Shown: one piece after another, positions 42,405-50,155 of the stretch
Position numbering within the stretch: position 1 is the first letter of the stretch
Layout: each line of letters opens with the position of its first letter
Assembly (NCBI GenBank): GCA_964519985.1
Contig: CAZFMF010000001.1
Location: 124,001-188,000 of the forward strand
Length of the DNA stretch: 64,000 bases
Direction of reading: 5' to 3'
DNA from: JAIEOG01 sp964519985
GTDB taxonomy: Bacteria > Bdellovibrionota > FAC87 > UBA2466
Made by a program: the position numbers and the translations under genes
The notes under the pieces: generated by a model
Database searches by the model: none
What the model was told of the DNA's origin: nothing
What the model saw: only the letters and a program-made list of their open reading frames with translations

Positions 42405-43064
42405 TTACTCGAAATACGAGGCGGCACCGGCACGGACTAAGGCTTCGGGGAGCGGACCGCGTTCTAGAACGTGCACGACGATCATGGCATCCGGGAATTT
42501 CATTCGAAGGGTGGCAACCAGTTGAACCGCTGCTTCTTCCTCTCCGGTGGCAAAAGGCCCGGTGAAATGAAGCGAAAAGTGCTGCGTCGAGGGTTCGGTT
42601 AAGAGGATGGATTCTAAATTTGCGATGGAATCGGGACGCTCGATCGTCTTGGGGGTGGCGAAAGTATCCCAAATCACTTTGAAACGATAGTTTGGTAAAG
42701 GTTCGACCCGACAATTCGGTACCCGCTTGCGTTCGGAATTTGCGCAACCGGCCGCCGCGGCAATGTTGGAAACGAAAAGTTTGGCGGCACGTGCTTTTTC
42801 GACAAGATGTTCTACCGAACTTCCGTCCTTTGCCAGTTTCAGCTCGAGCAATCCCATTGCCGCTTTTTCGTCCTGAATCATGCGGGCTTCGTCCTGCCAA
42901 TAACGCAGATTGAGTTGGCGTTGTACGTTCTTGGCCCGTGCGAGGAGGTCATCGCACTGGTGGTCAGGGGGGAGCGGCTCGTCGGTGTTATCCTCCCGGT
43001 CGTCGCACACCGCATGGGCGACGAGGACGAGCAGTAAAAGGATTGAGCACAGTTTCTTCATCAT
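42405..43064 (-). CDS. Exported protein, paralogous family member C
   Basis: Protein of 219 residues with a signal peptide (MMKKLCSILLLLVLVAHAVC, cleaved near HAV). It follows the same plan as its neighbour upstream and the gene at 37408: VEHLVEKARAAKLFVSNIAA, SILLTEPSTQHFSLHFTGPF, LVATLRMKFPDAMIVVHVLE and the end LVRAGAASYFE. Its ATG overlaps the stop of the upstream paralogue (TAATG), so the two are translated together and may work as a pair. Mature cysteines: Cys near residues 37, 106 and 117. No outside family recognised. Confidence 0.65.
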   Translation of the reverse strand: MMKKLCSILLLLVLVAHAVCDDREDNTDEPLPPDHQCDDLLARAKNVQRQLNLRYWQDEARMIQDEKAAMGLLELKLAKDGSSVEHLVEKARAAKLFVSNIAAAAGCANSERKRVPNCRVEPLPNYRFKVIWDTFATPKTIERPDSIANLESILLTEPSTQHFSLHFTGPFATGEEEAAVQLVATLRMKFPDAMIVVHVLERGPLPEALVRAGAASYFE

Positions 43065-43747
43065 TACTTGAAAAACGAAGCGGCACCCTTCTGTAACAGA
43101 TGTTGGGTGAGGGCACCTTTATTGATGTCCCGTACCAGAACAAGAGCATCCGGCAGTTGGGTTCTGACCGTTTCAATTAAAGAAATAGCGTCGGCTACTT
43201 CGTCATCAGACAGAGGGCGGAGGAAGTACAATCCGAAAAAACGGGCCTTGGGCTGGGATAGAAAAAACGTCGGCGCCTCGCGCAGTGATGGGAATTCTTT
43301 TTCACCGCTCCCATGAACGGAGTTGCGGAGGCGGTGCAGCACGGGATTACCCCCTTGGTAGGGAAGGCCCGGAAGCCATTGTGTCACAAAGACCTTTTCA
43401 TCGGGCGGGGTGTAAAGTGTAAAATGCGAAGTCTCGTAGTAAATCTGAGTGATTCCGGTTGCAATGGCCTCGTTATCGGTCACGAAAACTTTTGCCGCCT
43501 GCATCTGCTCGATCAGCGTTTCGATAGAAGTGCCGCTTGAACCGGAGGTCAGTTCCGCCATTCCTTCCGCCCGACTCTCTTCCTTGAAAAACCGAAACGT
43601 GAATTCCATCAAGGTGCGATCAGTCTCGCTCGCCCTTCTCGCCAGTTCATCCGGGCAGGCTGCGTCGTCTTCGAAGTCGTCGCCATCACCGGCAAGTGCC
43701 GAAGCGGACAAAGACAAAAACAGAACTAAGGAAAGCAGGTGCCACAT
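43064..43747 (-). CDS. Exported protein, paralogous family member B
   Basis: Protein of 227 residues from the ATG at 43747 (a GTG six codons upstream lies in the promoter-like TGTGCTATAT). Signal peptide MWHLLSLVLFLSLSASALAG. Family words: IETLIEQMQAAKVFVTDNEA, FFLSQPKARFFGLYFLRPLS, LIETVRTQLPDALVLVRDIN and the end LLQKGAASFFK. A long middle insert (YYETSHFTLYTPPDEKVFVT) parallels HFIVYTSEDSPLSVEW in member A. First gene of the B-C pair. Function unknown. Confidence 0.65.
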   Translation of the reverse strand: MWHLLSLVLFLSLSASALAGDGDDFEDDAACPDELARRASETDRTLMEFTFRFFKEESRAEGMAELTSGSSGTSIETLIEQMQAAKVFVTDNEAIATGITQIYYETSHFTLYTPPDEKVFVTQWLPGLPYQGGNPVLHRLRNSVHGSGEKEFPSLREAPTFFLSQPKARFFGLYFLRPLSDDEVADAISLIETVRTQLPDALVLVRDINKGALTQHLLQKGAASFFK

Positions 43748-43837
43748 GGGCGGGGGATATAGCACAAACGAAGGGGCGTGGGGGGGGGATTCCAGAGGTA
43801 CGCCAAATGACCGAGTTTCAAAAGCGAATTCGGCTAT

Positions 43838-44350
43838 TTACGGTCTTTCCGCTTCCACTAAAACCGCCTGCGCCAGGGCCTCCGCGGATTGAAAAGTATC
43901 CTTCGGATAGCCGTACGCGACCAATAGAACCGTGACCGGAAGGTTGAGAGCCGCCGCAATGGCGGGAATCTCGAAAAAGCCCGGAACCTCTTCGCCGGCC
44001 ACCAGGCGCACGGTGCGCTCGTGGCTCCACGCGATGCGCTTGGCGAGTTCGTGGATAGAGCTTCCGCGTTTGGCTAACGTTCGAAAAATGCGGGTGGCTC
44101 CTGGCTTGGCGATTTCTTGCACGGCGCGGGATAGACGGGCGGGCCTTTGTCCGTGGGCCTCCAGCTTGGCGAGCTCGCGTACCTGCGCACAAAGTGCCAG
44201 CACTTCTTGTGGGACGCGATCGATGTCGCTCTCCGGCCAAGCCTGGTTTTCGATCACGGGCCGCTGCGTTTTTTTCTTTAGCGCCGGCGGGCGTCTTTTT
44301 CGCGGCCGTGGCGAAGGCGGTTCCACATTAACGGGAATAAGGTACTGCAC
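43838..44350 (-). CDS. Helix-turn-helix-like regulator, probable
   Basis: Protein of 170 residues starting with GTG at 44350. The N-terminus is Pro/Arg/Lys-rich (PPSPRPRKRRPPALKKKTQR). The part SSIHELAKRIAWSHERTVRL followed by VAGEEVPGFFEIPAIAAALN and LPVTVLLVAYGYP has the shape of an XRE-type HTH, with the last helix as in 'ia.aL.v....l....g'. It may be a DNA-binding regulator; that is by pattern only. Alone on its strand. Confidence 0.5.
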   Translation of the reverse strand: MQYLIPVNVEPPSPRPRKRRPPALKKKTQRPVIENQAWPESDIDRVPQEVLALCAQVRELAKLEAHGQRPARLSRAVQEIAKPGATRIFRTLAKRGSSIHELAKRIAWSHERTVRLVAGEEVPGFFEIPAIAAALNLPVTVLLVAYGYPKDTFQSAEALAQAVLVEAERP

Positions 44351-44391
44351 GTTTCCGGAAGATAGCAGACACCGGGCGAAAATTCATGGCT

Positions 44392-44757
44392 TCACTGCTG
44401 CATGGGGTTCTCGGCGTGAAACGCACAAACCCACTTGCCGCCATCACGCACCCAGGTCGAGATATCAAGCATCTTCATCCCTTTTACCTGCGTCGAATAG
44501 GAAATCAGCGCGGTGTCGGTGCCGAGGACATCCACTTCCGGGTTTTCGATCTGTACCCCTTCGTAGCAATCGCCCTTCATCGAGCTCATGAGTTTGCGAT
44601 ACTCCTTTTCACTGACCCGTCGGGTTCCTTGCGGTCCCGAAATCGTACACGGAAATTTAGTGAGCGAAATGGCCGACTCGACGTCATTGTTTTTCATGGC
44701 GTCCCAATACATGCGTTCTAGTCCCAGAATTTCGGTTTTTTCCGGTGCCGTGTTCAT
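44392..44757 (-). CDS. NTF2-like (SnoaL-type) protein
   Basis: Protein of 121 residues. ILGLERMYWDAMKNNDVESA opens the fold, ISLTKFPCTISGPQGTRRVS and YRKLMSSMKGDCYEGVQIEN follow, then DTALISYSTQVKG and DISTWVRDGGKWVCAFHAEN close it. This is the usual order of nuclear-transport-factor-2-like alpha+beta barrels (DUF4440/SnoaL group), which bind or convert small molecules. It starts 9 bp after the AHSA1-type gene and is probably in its operon. Confidence 0.82.
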   Translation of the reverse strand: MNTAPEKTEILGLERMYWDAMKNNDVESAISLTKFPCTISGPQGTRRVSEKEYRKLMSSMKGDCYEGVQIENPEVDVLGTDTALISYSTQVKGMKMLDISTWVRDGGKWVCAFHAENPMQQ

Positions 44758-44766
44758 GACTGCCCC

Positions 44767-45285
44767 CTAGTGTTTTTCCACCAAACGTTTCATTTTTTCG
44801 AGAGTCGATGACCAACCGTCCACGCATTCGTCGTGCATGCGTGCGGGCAATCCCTCGTGAGTGAGCTTAAGCTGAGTGCGTCCCTTGCCCTGGGGAGTGA
44901 GTTCCAAGGTGATGAAACTTTCGCCGCTATCCGCAAACGGTCCCTCGGTCGGCTCTACCACTTCGCCACGCGCGTTCGACGGTAAATCGGTAATTAGGAT
45001 TTTTCGATTCGGTTCAATCGCGATGAACTTACCGGTGCTCCAGATTTCCTGACTGCCTTTGGGACGTCGCATGCAGTAGAGGTATTTTCCCTCGACTCGA
45101 AAGTCGTGCTCGGCGTGCGGGCATTCAAATCCTTCGGGCCCCCACCAAAGTCGGATTTGCTTGGCGTCGGACCACGCTTCGAAGATTTGTTCGGGGGGTG
45201 TGTCGATTGTCTTGGTGACTTCGACGAGAGGCGATTTGGTTGTGCTGGCTTTGTGTTCGGTGAAGGGTTTTGCTTGAGCTTGCAT
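44767..45285 (-). CDS. SRPBCC/AHSA1-type protein
   Basis: Protein of 172 residues with a good ribosome site (GGAGG). VTKTIDTPPEQIFEAWSDAK, IRLWWGPEGFECPHAEHDFR, YLYCMRRPKGSQEIWSTGKF and ITLELTPQGKGRTQLKLTHE match the AHSA1 (Aha1 C-terminal-like) branch of the START/Bet v 1 fold, which binds hydrophobic ligands. The end, VDGWSSTLEKMKRLVEK, is typical. Paired with the NTF2-like gene downstream. Confidence 0.88.
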   Translation of the reverse strand: MQAQAKPFTEHKASTTKSPLVEVTKTIDTPPEQIFEAWSDAKQIRLWWGPEGFECPHAEHDFRVEGKYLYCMRRPKGSQEIWSTGKFIAIEPNRKILITDLPSNARGEVVEPTEGPFADSGESFITLELTPQGKGRTQLKLTHEGLPARMHDECVDGWSSTLEKMKRLVEKH

Positions 45286-45333
45286 TGTGTCCTCCGTTCG
45301 TTGCTTTTCGATGCAAACGGAGGACCAGCGTTT

Positions 45334-45369
45334 GAAAAAAAGGGGGCTGCCCGGTTGGGAAGCCCCCTT
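45334..45369 (-). terminator. Rho-independent terminator of the fascin-like gene
   Basis: AAGGGGGCT at 45340-45348 and AGCCCCCTT at 45361-45369 pair perfectly around a 12-base loop; on the minus strand the stem is followed by seven T. It lies 5 bp after the stop of the gene at 45375. Confidence 0.85.
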
Positions 45370-45374
45370 GAGTT

Positions 45375-45881
45375 CTACCGCACTCCGCAGGTGAATCGGA
45401 ACTTCTCCCAGTTCCCGATGCGCCGTGCGTCGGAGTGCATCACATCGGTAATGCGACCTCCGCTATCGACGGCCGTGAGGTAGTTGCCGTTGTGCGTGCG
45501 AATGGCGTAGTAACCGCCGCCCAGCGACTCCAACTGGAACTCTTCCCAATCGCGGATGTTGGTGGCGTTGGAGTGCAAGACATCGGTGATGCGTCCACCG
45601 CCGCTCATCGCCGTTAGGTAGAACCCCTTCATCGTGCGAATGCCGTAGGTAATGTTCGGCGTTCCCCGATCCGCATCGACGAGCGTGAACTTTTCCCAGC
45701 TCTTCGCTTGTTTGGCGTCGGTGTGAATCACATCCGAAGTCCGTCCACCGCCGCCGACCGCGGTCAAGTAGTGACCATCGTAAGCTTGGATATAGCAGTT
45801 CGTGGGCGCATTGCGGGCGTAAGACACCGAGCCGAGTGCCAAGGCCGATACTAAGAGTCGAAACTTCAAAAGCGTTTTCAT
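45375..45881 (-). CDS. Exported fascin-like protein with three repeats
   Basis: Protein of 168 residues from the ATG at 45881 (GGAGG before it), with a signal peptide (MKTLLKFRLLVSALALGSVS). The mature chain is three repeats of about 45 residues: CYIQAYDGHYLTAVGGGGRT..., YGIRTMKGFYLTAMSGGGRI... and YAIRTHNGNYLTAVDSGGRI..., each followed by SDVIHTDA/TDVLHSNA/TDVMHSDA and a W-E-x-F end. This is one beta-trefoil of the fascin/actin-crosslinking type. Such folds in bacteria bind glycans or proteins; here it would be on the surface or secreted. Strong terminator follows. Confidence 0.85.
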   Translation of the reverse strand: MKTLLKFRLLVSALALGSVSYARNAPTNCYIQAYDGHYLTAVGGGGRTSDVIHTDAKQAKSWEKFTLVDADRGTPNITYGIRTMKGFYLTAMSGGGRITDVLHSNATNIRDWEEFQLESLGGGYYAIRTHNGNYLTAVDSGGRITDVMHSDARRIGNWEKFRFTCGVR

Positions 45882-45984
45882 AAGTCCTCCAGGTTTCGAG
45901 GGCCAATCGCCCTCACTCATCCACGCGCGGGCAGCTTTCGGAATGGCTCATTTTATTTTCGGGGGGTGTCGGTTAAATTGGGCC

Positions 45985-47058
45985 ATGGCGTCACCCAAGC
46001 TTTTTACTCCATTTCGTCTGCGCGAAATCGTCTTCAAAAATCGGATCTTCGTCTCACCAATGTGCCAATACTCCGCAATCGATGGCGTTGCGAATCATTG
46101 GCACCTTGTGCATTTGGGCGGCCGAGCGGTGGGTGGGGCCGCCCTCGTGATGGCCGAAGCGACGGCGGTCAAAGCCATCGGACGCATCTCCCCCGCGGAT
46201 ACCGGGATCTGGAATGAGGCTCAGGTCGAGGCGTTTCGACCGATCGCGAGATTCCTTCTCGAACAAGGGGCCGTGCCGGCCATTCAACTGGCGCACGCGG
46301 GGCGCAAGGCGTCGATGGGCGCGCCCTGGGAAGGTGACTCTCGGATTGAAGTCGGTGCGGGCGGTTGGGTGCCGGAAGCCCCCAGTGCCGTTGCGTTTTC
46401 CGAGAAGTACCCGCTGCCGCGGGAAATTCCGAGCGCGGAAATTCCGGCGCTGGTCGGCGATTTTGTGGCCGCGGCGGAACGCGCTCAGCGCGCGGGTTTT
46501 CAAGTCGTGGAATTGCACATGGCCCATGGCTACTTGATGCACGAGTTTCTTTCGCCCTTATCGAATCAACGGCGAGATGCTTACGGTGGGAGCTTGGAAA
46601 ATCGGATGCGCTTCCCGCTCCAAGTGGCCGAAGCGGTACGCCAGGTCTGGCCGGCCCGGTGGCCGGTTTTTGCCCGCATCTCCGCCACTGATTGGGCGGA
46701 CGCTGGGGGCTGGGATCTCGAACAGAGTATTGCGTTCGCTCGCGAATTGAAGCGAGTCGGCATTGACTTGATCGACTGTTCTTCCGGGGGAACGCTGGCC
46801 CACGCGAAAATTCCCGCCCACCTGGGTTACCAGGTGCCGTTTTCCGCGGCCATCCGGCGCGAAGCCGAGATTCCCACGAGTGCCGTGGGTCTTATTGTTT
46901 CGGCGGCGCAATCCGAAGCCATTCTGGCGCAGGAAGAAGCCGATGTGATTTCGATTGCCCGTGAGTTTTTAAGGGATCCGTACTTTCCGCTTCATGCGGC
47001 CAAGGAACTTGGCGCGGAAATTCCCTGGCCGAAACAATACGAACGCGCGAAACGTTAG
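45985..47058 (+). CDS. Old-yellow-enzyme NADH:flavin oxidoreductase, YqjM-like
   Basis: Protein of 357 residues from the ATG at 45985. FMN TIM-barrel enoate reductase: FTPFRLREIVFKNRIFVSPM, then CQYSAIDGVANHWHLVHLG with Cys27, the redox-tuning cysteine of the YqjM class; PAIQLAHAGRKAS; VELHMAHGYLMHEFLSPLSN; and VISIAREFLRDPYFPLHAAK. It reduces activated C=C bonds with NAD(P)H. Such enzymes are often stress-induced. It is followed by a convergent GlsB-type gene that overlaps it by 4 bp. Confidence 0.95.
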   Translation: MASPKLFTPFRLREIVFKNRIFVSPMCQYSAIDGVANHWHLVHLGGRAVGGAALVMAEATAVKAIGRISPADTGIWNEAQVEAFRPIARFLLEQGAVPAIQLAHAGRKASMGAPWEGDSRIEVGAGGWVPEAPSAVAFSEKYPLPREIPSAEIPALVGDFVAAAERAQRAGFQVVELHMAHGYLMHEFLSPLSNQRRDAYGGSLENRMRFPLQVAEAVRQVWPARWPVFARISATDWADAGGWDLEQSIAFARELKRVGIDLIDCSSGGTLAHAKIPAHLGYQVPFSAAIRREAEIPTSAVGLIVSAAQSEAILAQEEADVISIAREFLRDPYFPLHAAKELGAEIPWPKQYERAKR

Positions 47059-47300
47059 CGCCGTCGGATAAGGCGAAATACCAGCAAGATGAGAATGGCG
47101 CCGACAATCGACGCCAAAAATCCCGCCGGCTGTCCTTCATAGTACCAACCTAGGCTCTGACCTAAGTACGACGCCACGACGGAACCGGCGATGCCGAGTA
47201 AAGAAGTGAGGAAAAAACCTCCCCCATCACGTCCGGGAACCAGGAACTTCGCAATGATCCCCACAATCAAACCCACGAATATCGCAACAATCAGCCACAT
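47055..47300 (-). CDS. GlsB/YeaQ/YmgE-type small membrane protein
   Basis: Protein of 81 residues with AGGAGG before the ATG. Three membrane helices, about 2-20, 30-47 and 60-77; LIVGIIAKFLVPGRDGGGFF followed by TSLLGIAGSVVASYLGQSLG is diagnostic of the 'transglycosylase-associated' GlsB/YeaQ/YmgE family. The role is linked to general stress response; the mechanism is not known. Confidence 0.95.
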   Translation of the reverse strand: MWLIVAIFVGLIVGIIAKFLVPGRDGGGFFLTSLLGIAGSVVASYLGQSLGWYYEGQPAGFLASIVGAILILLVFRLIRRR

Positions 47301-47353
47301 AGGGGCCTCCTTTAGTGTGGGAGAGTCTGCAATTCAGAGACCAGTAGAATGCT

Positions 47354-48280
47354 TCAGTTCGCTGTCTTCTGGTGGCGAAACCACACGAGCCCGATGATGC
47401 CGACGAGTAGGGCCAGCGACCAACGCCACGCCAACCCATTTCGGGAAGCGGGTGAGGGGGCGCTCGGTAGCGCGGTTTGCTCGGTTGTGATCTGTTCGGC
47501 ATCGAGCGGTTTTGCCGGAGGCGTTTTCGACGCGGTTTCGGGGGCCATCGTGGCTCCGGGTGGAACCTCATCCGGAGAAACCACTTCGGGTCGACGGAAA
47601 TCGTCGAGGTGCGAGGCATCGTATTGGGCCGAACGCGTTTCGACCACCGCCTTAAAATGAGAGATTTGCATTTTCCACGGGGCGGCGTTTTTCGCGAGAA
47701 GGGGTTGGTGCACCATCTCCGCCAGCCGCCGCTCTTGCTCGGCGGTCGCCGAAACCAGATAGCCGCCGCCTTGCGCTTCGGGAATGTAGACGTAGTTCAT
47801 GACGTCGGTCGCTACCAGCTTGGCCGGCGCCTCGGTGGAGGTGGCGGCGACCCGTTGAGCGGCTTCCTGAAAAGCGGCTTGTTGATAGTGGCGTCCCACG
47901 TACTGGACCTTCGTCTCGGTTCCCGGCTGCCAAGTGACGAGCGCCATCGTCTGGCACTGGTCACCCACGCAGATCGGCACGGCGTATTGGTGAGTGGGAT
48001 AGACCAATTCCGAAAAGCCGTCGGCGCGATCAAGAGACCGATAGTCGATGTCGTGCAGGCGCGCGGTGTGCGCGAAATCGAAGCGGGCTTTCATCAGCGC
48101 CGCCCGCGAGCCCGCGCCCGCGTCTCGGATCAAATCTGGATCGCCGGCGAGCATTTCCAGAACGACCGGTAACTGCGGGCCCAGCGAACCTTCCAGCTGC
48201 GCGGGGGCCGGTTGATAGAAATCCGCGCCGTGGATTGCCTTTGCAAAGATCCCCAGCGCGAAAAGAGTACGCCAATTCAA
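47354..48280 (-). CDS. Exported protein with C-terminal membrane anchor
   Basis: Protein of 308 residues starting at TTG 48280, with a short signal peptide (NWRTLFALGIFAKAIHGADF) and a C-terminal helix (WRWSLALLVGIIGLVWF) followed by basic residues, so a periplasmic domain anchored in the inner membrane. Between them are YAVPICVGDQCQTMALVTWQ, a conserved-looking segment with a close Cys pair, and a Pro/Thr/Ala-rich linker before the anchor. No family recognised. Confidence 0.6.
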   Translation of the reverse strand: MNWRTLFALGIFAKAIHGADFYQPAPAQLEGSLGPQLPVVLEMLAGDPDLIRDAGAGSRAALMKARFDFAHTARLHDIDYRSLDRADGFSELVYPTHQYAVPICVGDQCQTMALVTWQPGTETKVQYVGRHYQQAAFQEAAQRVAATSTEAPAKLVATDVMNYVYIPEAQGGGYLVSATAEQERRLAEMVHQPLLAKNAAPWKMQISHFKAVVETRSAQYDASHLDDFRRPEVVSPDEVPPGATMAPETASKTPPAKPLDAEQITTEQTALPSAPSPASRNGLAWRWSLALLVGIIGLVWFRHQKTAN

Positions 48281-48353
48281 GGGCTAGTCCTTCAGTGTGA
48301 AAAACTGCAATTTTGAATCCCCCAAAGTAGAAGTCGGAAATATACTCCGTCCT

Positions 48354-48761
48354 ATGCGAATTCCCAAAGAAGGATTGCGGTTCCAATGCCAAGGCTCGGG
48401 CAAGTGTTGCGTGTCCCGTGGGGGCTACGGATTTGTCTACGTTTCCCTTAAGGACCGACGCAGATTTGCCCAACACCTAAAGATCCCAACCCGCCAGTTT
48501 ACCCGCGACTATTGCGCGAAGACCGATGGTTGGTTTCACCTCAAGGACCTCACCGGCCCCTGTGTTTTCCTGAAGGGAAAGCGTTGCAGTGTTTACGAAG
48601 CGCGCCCTACTCAGTGTCGAACTTGGCCTTTCTGGCCGGAGAATATGAATGCGAAGGCGTGGGATAAGGAAGTCGCGGCTTACTGTCCGGGCATCGGGAA
48701 GGGACCGCGGATTCCCGCTAAAGAGATCGCGCGGCAGGTGCGACTGGATAGCTGGAAATAA
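48354..48761 (+). CDS. YkgJ-family cysteine-cluster protein
   Basis: Protein of 135 residues from the ATG at 48354. Cysteine pattern FQCQGSGKCC at the start, then YCAKTDGWFHLKDLTGPCVF, KRCSVYEARPTQCRTWPFWP and YCPGIGKG, as in the CxxCxxxCC (YkgJ/FliB-like, zinc- or iron-chelating) family. It is 'PTQCRTWPFWP' that makes the match firm. Members may bind a metal or Fe-S cluster; the partner is not known. It converges on the copper-storage-like gene, with a hairpin between. Confidence 0.92.
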   Translation: MRIPKEGLRFQCQGSGKCCVSRGGYGFVYVSLKDRRRFAQHLKIPTRQFTRDYCAKTDGWFHLKDLTGPCVFLKGKRCSVYEARPTQCRTWPFWPENMNAKAWDKEVAAYCPGIGKGPRIPAKEIARQVRLDSWK

Positions 48762-48763
48762 AA

Positions 48764-48794
48764 GAGCGGAGCGAGGTTCACCCCGGCTCCGCTC
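48764..48794 (-). terminator. Hairpin between convergent genes
   Basis: GAGCGGAGC at 48764-48772 and GCTCCGCTC at 48786-48794 pair perfectly. On the minus strand the stem is followed by TTTTATTT, so it should end transcription of the copper-storage-like gene; on the plus strand no T-run follows. Confidence 0.7.
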
Positions 48795-48801
48795 CCCATA
48801 A

Positions 48802-49293
48802 TTACGGAGTTAGAATCAAGGCTTTCAGATCCTGGCATGCTTTGATGCAAGCGATACAGGATTGCATGCAGTTCCGACAGGCTAGGTGCATCCCGTGCGC
48901 GAAGTGCGATTCATGCTCTTTGCAGGCCACGCGGCAGGTTTCGCAGGCCTTGATGCAGCCTTCTACGAAATCGGCCAGCACTTTAGCTTTATAAGCAGCC
49001 AAGTTGGCGGTGTTTTCGCAAACGGAGATCATCTGGTGCACGGCAATGCTGCAATCGGCGAACTCTTTCCCGTTTCCCGCAATCAATTCTTCCTGACAGT
49101 GTTGTACACAAGCATTGCCGGCAGCGACACAGTCGTTTGCCGTTTTGGCGACGATGGCCAGTTGCTTGAGCACATCCTTATCGCTGAAAACGAGATTGCT
49201 ATTTACCGTTCCGGAAGAAGCAAACGCCTCCCGCGAAAACAAACCCGTGGCTAGGCTTCCCGCGGCGGCGGCCAAAAATTCTCTGCGTTCCAT
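48802..49293 (-). CDS. Exported four-helix-bundle copper-storage-like protein (Csp / DUF326)
   Basis: Protein of 163 residues from the ATG at 49293, with GGAGG before it. A Tat-type signal, MERREFLAAAAGSLATGLFS, suggests export in folded, metal-loaded form. The mature part has about 10 cysteines in helical CxxC/CxxxC spacing: NDCVAAGNACVQHCQEEL, CIKACETCRVACKEH and CRNCMQSCIACIKACQ. This is the Csp1 plan, in which Cys residues line the core of a four-helix bundle and hold many Cu(I). Divergent from a Spy/CpxP-like gene 162 bp away. Confidence 0.9.
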   Translation of the reverse strand: MERREFLAAAAGSLATGLFSREAFASSGTVNSNLVFSDKDVLKQLAIVAKTANDCVAAGNACVQHCQEELIAGNGKEFADCSIAVHQMISVCENTANLAAYKAKVLADFVEGCIKACETCRVACKEHESHFAHGMHLACRNCMQSCIACIKACQDLKALILTP

Positions 49294-49455
49294 GTTGATC
49301 CTCCATAAGATGTTTTTGTACTGCGCAAGAATGAAAGCACGGTGTCGCGAAGGCGGCAAAGCTTGATCAAGAAAGTGTTAACGGTTTAGTGACGCGCTAG
49401 ATTAACTCGATCTTTTTTTCGCTGCTAAAGTTTTGCCCAACAAAGGAGCATTACC

Positions 49456-50064
49456 ATGAAAAATCTCTCGGTATTTTTTGTTGGGATAGCGTTGTCGAGT
49501 CTCTCGTTCGCGCAAGCGAACAAAATCAATCCGGCCAGTTTTTTCAATATGGATTCCGCTGCGGCTGAGTTCGATATTGAAGCGCTCGAAGGAGCGTTTA
49601 ATCTGGATGGGAAGATGGTCCCGATGGCGCCCGCCCACCCTTGCAGCCAGATCAAGCTGACCCCGGACCAGAACGATGCGTTAAAGAAGGCTTTCGTGGC
49701 GTTCAAGCGCGCTTCGATTCAAGACAAAGCCGACTTAGACATCGCTAAGCTCGACTACCTGGTGACGCTCTCCGATACGAAGTCGACTAAAGGCGCCGCG
49801 ACGACTAATTCCGATGCGCTGGCCACGGCGATTGCGGATATGACGAAGTCGCATCTGAACTTCGTGAACGGCATCGTCTACGATGTCTTGACCGTCGATC
49901 AGCGGGAACCGGCGCTGCACTGCATGGCCGTCATGCATCATATGAACGCGATGATGAAGCTGAAAAAAGCGTGCGATAAGTTCAATCATCACCCGCGGCC
50001 GAATCCGAAGCCCGCTCCGAAGCCGGAACCTCCGATCATTACCGAACCTCCGGTTGCGAAGTAG
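49456..50064 (+). CDS. Exported Spy/CpxP-like protein
   Basis: Protein of 202 residues with a signal peptide (MKNLSVFFVGIALSSLSFAQ) and ribosome site (AAAGGAG). The phrase IKLTPDQNDALKKAFVAFKR resembles the LTxxQ motif of Spy/CpxP periplasmic helical proteins, and LHCMAVMHHMNAMMKLKKAC is Met/His/Cys-rich, as for metal binding. It ends in a Pro/Lys tail. Such proteins act as chaperones or metal sensors in envelope stress. The divergent copper-storage gene supports a metal link. Strong terminator follows. Confidence 0.6.
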   Translation: MKNLSVFFVGIALSSLSFAQANKINPASFFNMDSAAAEFDIEALEGAFNLDGKMVPMAPAHPCSQIKLTPDQNDALKKAFVAFKRASIQDKADLDIAKLDYLVTLSDTKSTKGAATTNSDALATAIADMTKSHLNFVNGIVYDVLTVDQREPALHCMAVMHHMNAMMKLKKACDKFNHHPRPNPKPAPKPEPPIITEPPVAK

Positions 50065-50077
50065 TCCTGATTTTGCG

Positions 50078-50108
50078 AGCCCCGGGCTCTTCGGCCCGGG
50101 GCTTTTTC
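50078..50108 (+). terminator. Rho-independent terminator
   Basis: AGCCCCGGGC (50078-50087) and GCCCGGGGCT (50094-50103) with loop TCTTCG, followed by five T. It lies 14 bp after the stop of the Spy/CpxP-like gene. Confidence 0.92.
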
Positions 50109-50155
50109 ATTTGTATCTATCGCGCGCGGGATGTGGGATGCTCAGAAGCGTCCAC

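Noticed and set aside
47477..48172. Open frame of 231 residues on the plus strand opposite the anchored exported protein
   Set aside because: Gly/Arg/Val-rich translation typical of the antisense of a GC-rich gene; the minus-strand frame has a signal peptide and membrane anchor.
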